A DNA stretch of 8,834 nucleotides from Fidelibacterota bacterium (lineage in GTDB: Bacteria; Fidelibacterota; Marinisomatia; Marinisomatales; TCS55), in the NCBI GenBank assembly GCA_014239505.1, contig JAAZYT010000087.1, positions 1-8,834 on the forward strand. The letters run 5' to 3'. A program made the position numbers and the translations under genes. The notes under the pieces are model-generated. The model did not search any database. It saw only the letters and a list, made by a program, of their open reading frames with translations, and had not been told where the DNA came from. Below, one piece after another: positions 1 to 6,561 of the stretch (the first letter of the stretch is position 1; each line of letters opens with the position of its first letter).

Positions 1-1298
1 CAAAACTTTAAATCAATAATCATATTATCGTTAAATATTTTTACTTTTCCATTTATTCCTGTTTGTATAAAAGTTCCTCCTCCTCCAAAAATACTAGAAT
101 CAACCTGTGTAACTATATTAGAAAAAACACTCCAACCACTTTGATGAGAATAAATAATATTACCGCCGGTCATAAATATATTTTGACCCTCAAAAGCCTT
201 CATGCCTGTTTGAGTAGAATTAAGGAATACTGAAAAGTCTAAAGCAAACAAACTAATTCCAAGTTTTATTGAATTTCTACTCCAATAATTAAATGATGAA
301 TTATCATTTGGATCATCAAGGTCCGGATGTTTTGGACTTGGAGACCCTGTAGATAAAAATTCATAATAAATATTATTGAATTTATTTGAATGGTTAAGCT
401 CCCAAACAAATGGAAAGGTATCATCAGAATTCAATAATTGAACTCCTCCTAGAATAGACAAATTATTAAAAATTTGCTGACCATATATTTTTGTCCACTT
501 TAAAGATCTATTATGGATATTTGAACTAACACTTTGAGATTGATTTTGGACACCAAAGAGTTTTCCACTTTTTGTTTCTAACTGTAGGTTCATTAAAGTT
601 CTATTAATATCACGATAGTTTGAATCTATAAATGATGAATGATGCACTAATCTATTTTGCATAAAATTTCCAAAATGAGAATTGATTTTCCAATTACCAA
701 TTGATTGTGAAATTTTTAAGCCTGCAGAAATAATATTTCCATTTTCAAATCCATTTTGAGTTGAATCTGGCAAACCACTTGTTGTTATAAAACGTGCAAT
801 ACTAGTTTGAATTTGACGTCCACCCTGGTTTGAGCCATAATCTATTCTATAAGAATGATGTATCGGAACCTTTCTCCCACTTGGATGAAAATAGTGCCCC
901 GTATTTCCAGCATGTGATCTTTTAAATCCATTAATATTAATGAATTGATTATTGGACTCATAATTAGCGCCTAAATTCAATTGATCAAAATTATAATCAC
1001 CTCTTGAATAGTCAAAATGAGTCTCCACATGAGCTGAATCTGGCAATGTATTAAATCTAGGCAATGAACCAATACTTAATGGTTTAAATTTATTAGAAGT
1101 ATGTTCACCATAACGCTTCGGGTAACTTGTATAAGTACCATCAAATAATAAAACGCCTGAAGTCCAACTTCTATTCCAAAACAAAGACCCTTCGTAAATC
1201 TTAAAGCCGTTTTGTCCACTCCAATCAAAAGGAACTAAATAGTTTGATTGACAATAAACAACAGTCATTAGAACAATTGAAATAATAAATCGTTGCAT
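1..1298 (-). CDS. Outer-membrane beta-barrel protein (C-terminus missing, runs off left edge)
   Basis: The minus strand is open without a stop from an ATG at 1298-1296 to the window edge, giving 432 visible residues. The N-terminus is a signal peptide: MQR, a hydrophobic stretch to about residue 15, then CQS. The rest is rich in Asn, Ser, Gly and aromatic residues with alternating beta-strand patterns (for example LGANYESNNQFININGFKR), as in outer-membrane barrels. No TonB box or plug domain follows the signal peptide, so it is not a standard TonB-dependent receptor. Two putative loops stand out: a His-rich one at residues 129-148 and an Asp/Pro/Asn-rich one at 319-334. The start lies 3 bp after the S-component stop with no clear Shine-Dalgarno, which suggests translational coupling. 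I do not recognise a named family. A porin-like or substrate-specific channel is the best reading. Confidence 0.75.
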   Translation of the reverse strand, partial: MQRFIISIVLMTVVYCQSNYLVPFDWSGQNGFKIYEGSLFWNRSWTSGVLLFDGTYTSYPKRYGEHTSNKFKPLSIGSLPRFNTLPDSAHVETHFDYSRGDYNFDQLNLGANYESNNQFININGFKRSHAGNTGHYFHPSGRKVPIHHSYRIDYGSNQGGRQIQTSIARFITTSGLPDSTQNGFENGNIISAGLKISQSIGNWKINSHFGNFMQNRLVHHSSFIDSNYRDINRTLMNLQLETKSGKLFGVQNQSQSVSSNIHNRSLKWTKIYGQQIFNNLSILGGVQLLNSDDTFPFVWELNHSNKFNNIYYEFLSTGSPSPKHPDLDDPNDNSSFNYWSRNSIKLGISLFALDFSVFLNSTQTGMKAFEGQNIFMTGGNIIYSHQSGWSVFSNIVTQVDSSIFGGGGTFIQTGINGKVKIFNDNMIIDLKF

Positions 1299-1301
1299 TG
1301 A

Positions 1302-1823
1302 TTATTTTAGATATCTTATAACTTTTGGAATAGTCAAAACAAAAACAATTGCATTAGATATTTCATGTAGTACAGTAAAACCAATTCCTTTAATTAAAGC
1401 TGCAATAATTCCAGATATACCTAATCCAGCAGATAAAGGATATGCAATAAGTGTTAGCAAGTCATAAATGAAAGTGCAAAAAAATCCAAGCAAACCCAAG
1501 CTTATGGAATTGATAAAATTAATTTCTTTTATTACAAAAAATTTTCTAACGATTCCACCAATAAAACCTGTAATAGCCATACCTAAAATTTGCATAAAAA
1601 ATAATGGGGGGAAACTCAAACCTGAGCCCATTGGATTTAAACCAGAATAAATAAAAATTGCAGTTCCACCTACTATGGTTCCCCACCTCCAACCAAGCAT
1701 TAAGCCTGACATAAATACAATTACTGTAATTAACTCAACGTTTGGTACTAACATCAATGAAAACCCCATACCAACAGCCAAGGCACAAAAAATTGCAGCC
1801 TTGACTAAGTTATTTAGTTCCAT
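1302..1823 (-). CDS. ECF-type transporter S component (substrate unknown)
   Basis: This is a 173-residue, very hydrophobic protein with about five or six membrane segments, the usual size for the substrate-binding S component of energy-coupling-factor importers. The first helix carries an AxxxA motif (A10-A14), which in S components packs against the EcfT subunit. Other conserved-looking parts are MLGWRWG (42-48), the Gly/Pro-rich GLNPMGSGLSFPP (61-73), and HEISNAIVF near the C-terminus (153-161). The ATG at 1823 was chosen because AAAGGA lies 4 nt upstream (1828-1833). The frame stays open upstream to 1895, but that part lies inside the preceding gene. The start overlaps the 3' end of the HD-nuclease gene by 14 bp, which points to coupled translation. 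No EcfA or EcfT gene is in the window, so a shared module elsewhere would be needed. The substrate (cobalamin, thiamine or another vitamin) cannot be told from this sequence. Confidence 0.75.
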   Translation of the reverse strand: MELNNLVKAAIFCALAVGMGFSLMLVPNVELITVIVFMSGLMLGWRWGTIVGGTAIFIYSGLNPMGSGLSFPPLFFMQILGMAITGFIGGIVRKFFVIKEINFINSISLGLLGFFCTFIYDLLTLIAYPLSAGLGISGIIAALIKGIGFTVLHEISNAIVFVLTIPKVIRYLK

Positions 1824-2775
1824 CTGATCCTTTATATAAATGAGTCTTGAAATAATTAAAATGATTAGTGAACTCACCTGATTCTCTATCTTCATTTAAT
1901 GTTATATCCATTACATTCAATTGACCATCCATTAACTTAATTGACTGAACAAGTAAAGCTTCTTTAAATGCAGGTTTTATAGAATTATTCCAATTATATT
2001 TTGCCTGATGTGAAAGAATAATGTGCTCAATTTTTATTAAAAGACCTTTTGGGAATTTTTTGATTTTATTAGCCTCTTCTAAGACAATATCACGACTAAT
2101 AACTAAATGACCAATTAAATTACCATGTTTAGTTAAAGTTGATTCATAATCATAATTAATTTCTCTTAGTTTCCCAATATCATGGACCAATATACCAGTT
2201 AGAATCAGATCTCTATCTAATTTATATAATCGTGCCAAAGTTAGTGCAGATCGTGACATGCTTAATATATGTTCAAGTAATCCTGAACGATAATTGTGAT
2301 TCATTGATAATGTAGCTGGATATATTAAAAGCTTATCTTTATTATTTTTATAAATATTATAACATAATTTTTTTAAAAATGGGTCTTTGAAAGAACGAAC
2401 AACCTTAATTACCTCCTTCCACATTTTTTTCGGATCTTCTTTTGCTGTTGGTACAATTAAAGAAGGATCAAATCCATAACGAGCATAATTTTGTATAGTT
2501 GCTTTATTTATTCTTTTAATATTTAATTGAAGTTTATCCAAAAATAAATCAACTTGTCCTTTTAATGCTACAGGGTCTCCACTTTTAAATTTTTTTTCAT
2601 ATTCTTTAACATTATCCCATACTTTTGCATTTATTTGGCCTGTTTGATCTTTTAACAATAAGTCTAAGTAAAGCTCACCTGATCGTGTATGCCGAAGATA
2701 TTTTTCGACGCATAGGTAGAAACCTTGAATGGTTTCACCAGATTTGAATTTTGAGATAGGGATTATAGACTTCAT
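1810..2775 (-). CDS. yhaM: YhaM-like 3'-5' exoribonuclease (OB-fold plus HD domain)
   Basis: The protein has 321 residues, close to the roughly 314 of Bacillus YhaM, with the same domain order. An N-terminal OB-fold nucleic-acid-binding domain spans about residues 12-92 (GETIQGFYLCVEKYLRHTRS, then LKDQTGQINAKVWD), and an HD phosphohydrolase domain about 160-290. Visible HD residues are H169, H198-D199 (VHDIGK), H223 (GHLVIS), H251 and H256. YhaM-family enzymes are metal-dependent and trim RNA, and some act on single-stranded DNA, from the 3' end. Two differences stand out: the usual SHHG reads SHQA (256-258), and the final Asp-containing helix reads KLMDGQLN, spaced differently from the EA motif at 272-273. 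Metal binding is likely but not certain. The gene is divergent from the acetyltransferase gene with 48 bp between starts, and its 3' end overlaps the S-component gene. The family call is firm; activity is inferred. Confidence 0.82.
   Translation of the reverse strand: MKSIIPISKFKSGETIQGFYLCVEKYLRHTRSGELYLDLLLKDQTGQINAKVWDNVKEYEKKFKSGDPVALKGQVDLFLDKLQLNIKRINKATIQNYARYGFDPSLIVPTAKEDPKKMWKEVIKVVRSFKDPFLKKLCYNIYKNNKDKLLIYPATLSMNHNYRSGLLEHILSMSRSALTLARLYKLDRDLILTGILVHDIGKLREINYDYESTLTKHGNLIGHLVISRDIVLEEANKIKKFPKGLLIKIEHIILSHQAKYNWNNSIKPAFKEALLVQSIKLMDGQLNVMDITLNEDRESGEFTNHFNYFKTHLYKGSDGTK
1828..1833 (-). promoter_or_regulatory. Ribosome binding site of the S-component gene
   Basis: The minus strand reads AAAGGATCAG directly before the ATG at 1823. 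This is the best Shine-Dalgarno in this operon, and it decides the start over the longer open frame that reaches 1895. It lies within the last codons of the upstream nuclease gene. Confidence 0.6.
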
Positions 2776-2823
2776 TGGTTCTAAATTTAAGGGATAAACT
2801 TACAACAATATTTACAAAGACCA

Positions 2824-3303
2824 ATGTCCATCAAAATCAAAAATATTAACTATCAAAATATAAAGAATATTCGAATTCTTGAACCTTTACTAACTAATTG
2901 GTTTAGAAACCCAAAAGAATTAAATATGGTTGAACCGCGATTGAGCTACCCCTTCAACTTTAAAAAATGGATTGAACTATCATATAAAGATTCAAATGTT
3001 GAAAGTTTTGTTTGTGAAAAAGACGAATGGATTATTGGAATTGGAAATATCAAACTTAATGAAGAATCTAAACGAGCACATATTTTTCATATTTTTACTG
3101 ATATAACACATCGCAATGAAGGAATGGCAACTAAAATGCTTACATATTTAGAATTATTAGCAAAAAATAGAAAAATTGAAATACTAACAATAAATGTTAT
3201 GCCAAAAAATCTATCAGCAAAATCATTATATAAAAAATATGGTTTTCAAAATGTTAAAACAAACAAAGAGAATTGGGAGAGGATGGAAAAACTAATAGCC
3301 TAA
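2824..3303 (+). CDS. GNAT-family N-acetyltransferase
   Basis: The protein has 159 residues, the normal size for a single GNAT domain. Acetyl-CoA-binding motif A is visible as FTDITHRNEGMATKML, with the R/Q-x-x-G-x-G/A signature at R97-N-E-G100-M-A102. Motif B follows as NVMPKNLSAKSLYKKYGF (124-141), the usual N-x-x-A-x-x-x-Y-x-x-x-GF pattern. It should transfer an acetyl group from acetyl-CoA to an amine. The substrate (antibiotic, polyamine, protein or small metabolite) cannot be predicted from the sequence. The gene stands alone on the plus strand between two minus-strand operons and ends 10 bp from the convergent P19-like gene. The Shine-Dalgarno is weak (AAAGA just upstream of the ATG). 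I see no convincing promoter in the 48 bp between it and the yhaM-like gene. Confidence 0.85.
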   Translation: MSIKIKNINYQNIKNIRILEPLLTNWFRNPKELNMVEPRLSYPFNFKKWIELSYKDSNVESFVCEKDEWIIGIGNIKLNEESKRAHIFHIFTDITHRNEGMATKMLTYLELLAKNRKIEILTINVMPKNLSAKSLYKKYGFQNVKTNKENWERMEKLIA

Positions 3304-3320
3304 GATTAAGCTGTTAATCT
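3303..3320. terminator. Small hairpin between convergent genes (possible bidirectional terminator)
   Basis: There is a perfect 7-bp inverted repeat, AGATTAA GCTG TTAATCT, in the 10-bp gap and the two stop codons of the tail-to-tail acetyltransferase and P19-like genes. The stem is AT-rich and neither side has a T run, so it is a weak terminator candidate at best. Confidence 0.3.
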
Positions 3321-3856
3321 CGAGACGCTTGAGCAATCTCCTTAAAGTTGATACTATTATAATTAAAAATTTGGTTTGAAATAAATTGTTCACCAAATTC
3401 ATTTAGCCAATCTCGATGTAAAGCTAAATCCACTTTTGTTGGTTGAATAATGTTAAACTGCACCGAATATAAATCATTAATTGATCCAGGGAGTGAAATG
3501 TTTCTTGCATAATGCAAATTATCAACAAGATTAATGTGAGGTTTTAAATCAACGAATGTTTTAAACCCTGAACTTTCATTAGTCACAGTTGCCGTTATGT
3601 TTAAATATGGTATAAAACCACCAGCTGGCGTTCCTCTTGGAATATCTTTATTATCCCAATTTACTCTAGCTTCAATATGAACATTGGTTTCTTCTTCATC
3701 TAAGTGCAATGCATTTGGAATGATCTGATCTTTTATTGCACCCTCAAAAATAAATACTATTCCAGGATTAACTCTTTCTTTTCCTATAATCAATTCTGGG
3801 TTAGTAATAGGAAAATTAAAAAAAAATAAAGAATAAACAAGAAGATTGAAAAGCAT
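3314..3856 (-). CDS. P19/Tp34-type periplasmic metal-binding protein (iron-transport family)
   Basis: The protein has 180 residues with a hydrophobic N-terminus (about residues 2-17) that looks like a signal peptide but lacks the usual basic residue. The rest matches the immunoglobulin-like P19/Tp34/FetP family (Pfam Fe_transp): VHIEARVNW (59-67), GGFIPYLNITATV (79-91), KPHINLVDNLHYARNISLPG (105-124), YSVQFNIIQP (130-139) and LALHRDW (144-150). The family's copper/iron site uses His and Met residues. The corresponding positions here appear to be H60, H107, H115 and H147. These proteins work in the periplasm in iron uptake, often with an FTR1-like permease, which is not present here. The gene lies 7 bp after fur, so co-transcription is very likely and supports a metal role. 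An in-frame TAA two codons upstream supports the ATG at 3856. A run of nine T lies in the signal-peptide codons. Confidence 0.78.
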   Translation of the reverse strand: MLFNLLVYSLFFFNFPITNPELIIGKERVNPGIVFIFEGAIKDQIIPNALHLDEEETNVHIEARVNWDNKDIPRGTPAGGFIPYLNITATVTNESSGFKTFVDLKPHINLVDNLHYARNISLPGSINDLYSVQFNIIQPTKVDLALHRDWLNEFGEQFISNQIFNYNSINFKEIAQASRD

Positions 3857-3863
3857 TATTTAG

Positions 3864-4286
3864 CTACTGGCATTTATCACATAAAACGAATAATTGATGA
3901 ATGTGTCGAATCATTTTAAACCCAAGACTTTTAACTATATCATCTTGAATAGCTTCTATTTTATCATTCATAAATTCTTCAATTTTACCACATTTAACAC
4001 AAATTAAATGATCATGGTGAGTTGAATCTATTTTATTTTCATATCGAGCTTTGCCATCTCCTAAATCAAGTTTTCGAACTAATTTATTTTTAACAAGCAC
4101 ATCAATAGTTCGATAGACCGTGGCCCTAGAAGCGTTAACCCCTTCTTTTCTTAAAGATAAATATATTTCTTCTGCATCTCTGTGTTCTTCTGAAGAACAA
4201 AGTTCATCCCAAATTAATTGCCTTTGTTGAGTATAACGTAGACCTTCTTTTTTCAAAGCTTTTTTTAGCAGATTTGATTCTGTCAT
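3864..4286 (-). CDS. fur: Fur-family metal-dependent transcriptional repressor
   Basis: The protein has 140 residues, a typical Fur length. The N-terminal winged helix (about 1-80) holds the recognition segment GVNASRATVYRTIDVLVKNKLV (49-70). The C-terminal dimerisation domain contains the metal motif THHDHLICVKCGK (89-101). Two CxxC pairs, C96/C99 and C136/C139, form the expected structural zinc site. H35, E83, H90, H91 and H93 are in the regulatory-metal positions. E83, where PerR has an Asp, favours Fur (iron) over PerR, but Zur cannot be excluded. AGAGGA lies 9 nt before the ATG (4296-4301). Its partner gene, 7 bp downstream, is a periplasmic metal-binding protein, which fits an iron regulon. 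A near-palindrome overlapping the probable -10 suggests autoregulation. Confidence 0.92.
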   Translation of the reverse strand: MTESNLLKKALKKEGLRYTQQRQLIWDELCSSEEHRDAEEIYLSLRKEGVNASRATVYRTIDVLVKNKLVRKLDLGDGKARYENKIDSTHHDHLICVKCGKIEEFMNDKIEAIQDDIVKSLGFKMIRHIHQLFVLCDKCQ

Positions 4287-4311
4287 AACTAGTTATCCTC
4301 TATTAACAATC

Positions 4312-4331
4312 AGTATAACAATATAGTTATC
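4312..4331 (-). promoter_or_regulatory. Candidate fur promoter -10 with overlapping Fur-like operator
   Basis: Read on the minus strand, TATACT (4312-4317) is a good -10 element 25 bp from the fur start codon. I see no clear -35. It overlaps a 19-bp imperfect palindrome, GATAACTATATTGTTATAC (4313-4331). By hand count this matches 11 of 19 positions of the classical Fur box, and its arms ATAAC/GTTAT are exactly complementary. A bound repressor here would cover the -10, consistent with autoregulation of the fur/P19-like unit. AT-rich DNA gives such palindromes by chance, so this is only a candidate. Confidence 0.35.
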
Positions 4332-4374
4332 TTATGATGTTGAATAATATAATAAAACATGGAAATATTTATTA

Positions 4375-6558
4375 TTATTCGTTTGAAGATTCAATTTTTT
4401 TAAGATTAGCAAATTTAACTACAAGTTTCTTTTTTAAACCATCTTTAAACAAGATTCCAACTCTTTGATTCTCACCTTGACCACTTAAAGCCATCACTTT
4501 ACCAATTCCAAAAATAGCATGTTCAACACTTTCTCCAACGCTGAAATCATCAAAATCTACAACTGTTCGACTTACTGCAGTTCTAGTATATTTCCCAGGT
4601 CTGCCGCCAATCACTTTACGTGTTAATGCGGATGTAAATGAAATTTTCTCAAGCTTCTCTTCAGGAATCTCATGCACAAATCTTGATACCATTCCATACA
4701 AATCATCAGACCCCATTCTTCTTCGATGATTGGCATACATTAAGTATACTTTATGCATCGCACGTGTCAAACCAACATAGAAAAGTCTTCGTTCTTCTTC
4801 TAACTTCTCTTTTGATTCTAAAGCACTATATAATGGGAATAAGCCATCTTCTAGTCCTGAAATGAAGACTACAGGAAATTCAAGGCCCTTAGCAGCATGA
4901 AGAGTCATTAAAGTGACACGATTATTTTGATCATTCCAATTATCTAAATCAGTCAATAATGATACTTCTTCAATGAAATGGGATAAATTTCCATCGGGCT
5001 CGCGTGACATAAATTCATCAACACTTTTAATGAATTCCATTACATTGTCAAACCTTTCAACATCATCCGGGTTTGTACTATTGCGATAATAATCTTTAAT
5101 TCCTGATTCTTCTATCAAAGTTCTTACTAATTCACCAGCATTTAATTTTGGAAGAAGTTCATTGTACTTTTTAATTAGATTGTAAAATCGCGTTAAAGAA
5201 CCTGCTTGTTTTCCACGGATGCCCATTGCTTCAGGGTTATTCAAGACATCAAGCATTTCGATCTTATCTTTTTCAGCTTGAATAACACATTTATCAACTG
5301 TTTTCACACCTATACCACAAGGAGGAAAATTTATAACTCTACGCATAGAGATTGTATCTTTAGTATTTACAATTAAAGATAAATAACCCATAAGATCTTT
5401 GATCTCTTTACGTTCATAGAAACGAACTCCACCTACAATATTGTATGGAATTCCTGAACGACGAAACGAATCTTCAAGTGAACGAGATTGAGAGTTTGTT
5501 CGATATAAAATTGCAAAATCACTGAAATTCCGTTTCTCTAGTTTAATCTCTTTTTCTAGTGCGTTTACAACAGCATCGGCCTCTTCCATTTCATCGTGCG
5601 TTTCTATCAAACCTAGTTTTTCACCTACATCATTGTGAGCTATAAGCTCTTTGGGTGCCCTATTATCATTATTTTTAACAACAGATGAGGCAGCTTCCAA
5701 TATGTGACCAGAAGAACGGTAATTTTTTTCAAGTTTAAAAACTTCACAATTCCCAAAGGTCTTTTCAAAATCTAGAATATTACGTATATCAGCACCTCGC
5801 CAACCATAAATTGATTGATCATCATCACCAACAACACAAACTTGTTTATGAGAACCTGCTAAATATTTTATAAACATAAATTGTGGTTTATTAGTGTCTT
5901 GGTATTCATCAACAAGAATGTATTGCCAATCTTCACGATATTTTTCTAACACTTTTGGATTTTTTTCAAATAATTTAAGTGGCAATATCAATAAATCGTC
6001 AAAATCTACTGCATTATTTTCAAATAATGCTTTTTGATAATTCTTATAAATTTCAGCATAGGTTTTTTCAATTACGAGATGTGCTTTAGACTGGGCCTCA
6101 TCTGGATGTATCAATTTATTTTTAAAATAGCTTATTTTGTGACGGACTTCTTGCGGAGTAACATAGTTTTTTGGTATATCCATTGCTTCAAGCACAACCT
6201 TAACTAATGTGACTTGATCTTTAACATCAAAAATTGAGAAGTCAGCGGTGTACCCGAGATGATGAATCTCTTTTCGTAAAATTCGTGCACAAATCGAATG
6301 AAAAGTCCCCAAATTAACAGATGTATTTTTATTTTTTAAAAGTTTAGATACTCTTTCTCTCATTTCCTGCGCAGCTTTATTTGTAAAAGTAACAGCTAAA
6401 ATGTTTTGAGCCGAAACAAGATCTTTATCAATCAAGTGAGCTATTTTATGTGTTAGAACACGCGTTTTACCACTACCGGCCCCTGCAAAGATAAGCACAG
6501 GTTTCCCAAAGGATTCTACGGCAGATTTTTGAACTTTATTTAAATTTCTTTTACTCAT
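4375..6558 (-). CDS. pcrA: ATP-dependent DNA helicase of the UvrD/PcrA type
   Basis: The 727-residue protein carries the full set of superfamily 1A helicase motifs: Q-motif Gln at residue 10, Walker A AGAGSGKT (25-32), motif Ia FTNKAAQEMRER (58-69), Walker B VDEYQDT (216-222), motif III VVGDDDQSIYGWRGA (242-256), motif IV NYRSS (279-283), motif V TLHAAKGLEF (about 552-561) and motif VI EEERRLFYVGLTRA (about 587-600). The C-terminal 55 residues form the Tudor-like tail seen in PcrA/UvrD, which can contact RNA polymerase. It should unwind DNA 3'-5' in nucleotide-excision and mismatch repair, remove RecA, and resolve replication-transcription conflicts. Rep is less likely because of the tail. 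The start is 3 bp after the mltG stop, so the two are probably one operon. An AAGGA lies about 13 nt upstream of the ATG. The gene appears intact. Confidence 0.95.
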   Translation of the reverse strand: MSKRNLNKVQKSAVESFGKPVLIFAGAGSGKTRVLTHKIAHLIDKDLVSAQNILAVTFTNKAAQEMRERVSKLLKNKNTSVNLGTFHSICARILRKEIHHLGYTADFSIFDVKDQVTLVKVVLEAMDIPKNYVTPQEVRHKISYFKNKLIHPDEAQSKAHLVIEKTYAEIYKNYQKALFENNAVDFDDLLILPLKLFEKNPKVLEKYREDWQYILVDEYQDTNKPQFMFIKYLAGSHKQVCVVGDDDQSIYGWRGADIRNILDFEKTFGNCEVFKLEKNYRSSGHILEAASSVVKNNDNRAPKELIAHNDVGEKLGLIETHDEMEEADAVVNALEKEIKLEKRNFSDFAILYRTNSQSRSLEDSFRRSGIPYNIVGGVRFYERKEIKDLMGYLSLIVNTKDTISMRRVINFPPCGIGVKTVDKCVIQAEKDKIEMLDVLNNPEAMGIRGKQAGSLTRFYNLIKKYNELLPKLNAGELVRTLIEESGIKDYYRNSTNPDDVERFDNVMEFIKSVDEFMSREPDGNLSHFIEEVSLLTDLDNWNDQNNRVTLMTLHAAKGLEFPVVFISGLEDGLFPLYSALESKEKLEEERRLFYVGLTRAMHKVYLMYANHRRRMGSDDLYGMVSRFVHEIPEEKLEKISFTSALTRKVIGGRPGKYTRTAVSRTVVDFDDFSVGESVEHAIFGIGKVMALSGQGENQRVGILFKDGLKKKLVVKFANLKKIESSNE

Positions 6559-6561
6559 ATT

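Noticed and set aside
1248..1298. Lipoprotein signal at the barrel protein N-terminus (VVYCQ)
   Set aside because: Tyr before the Cys does not fit a lipobox. An ordinary signal peptide is more likely.
1468..1650. Plus-strand open frame of 60 codons
   Set aside because: It lies antisense within the S-component gene and shows no recognisable protein pattern.
1824..1895. Longer N-terminus for the S-component protein starting at 1895
   Set aside because: It would lie wholly inside the nuclease gene, is not part of the S-component fold, and the ATG at 1823 has the better ribosome site and begins just before the AxxxA helix.
4345..4378. AT-rich imperfect inverted repeat after the helicase stop as a terminator
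   Set aside because: The stem is almost entirely A/T, interrupted and without a clear T tail. It is expected by chance in such AT-rich DNA.
4638..4865. Plus-strand open frame of 75 codons
   Set aside because: It is antisense to conserved helicase motifs V-VI and is a shadow of that gene.
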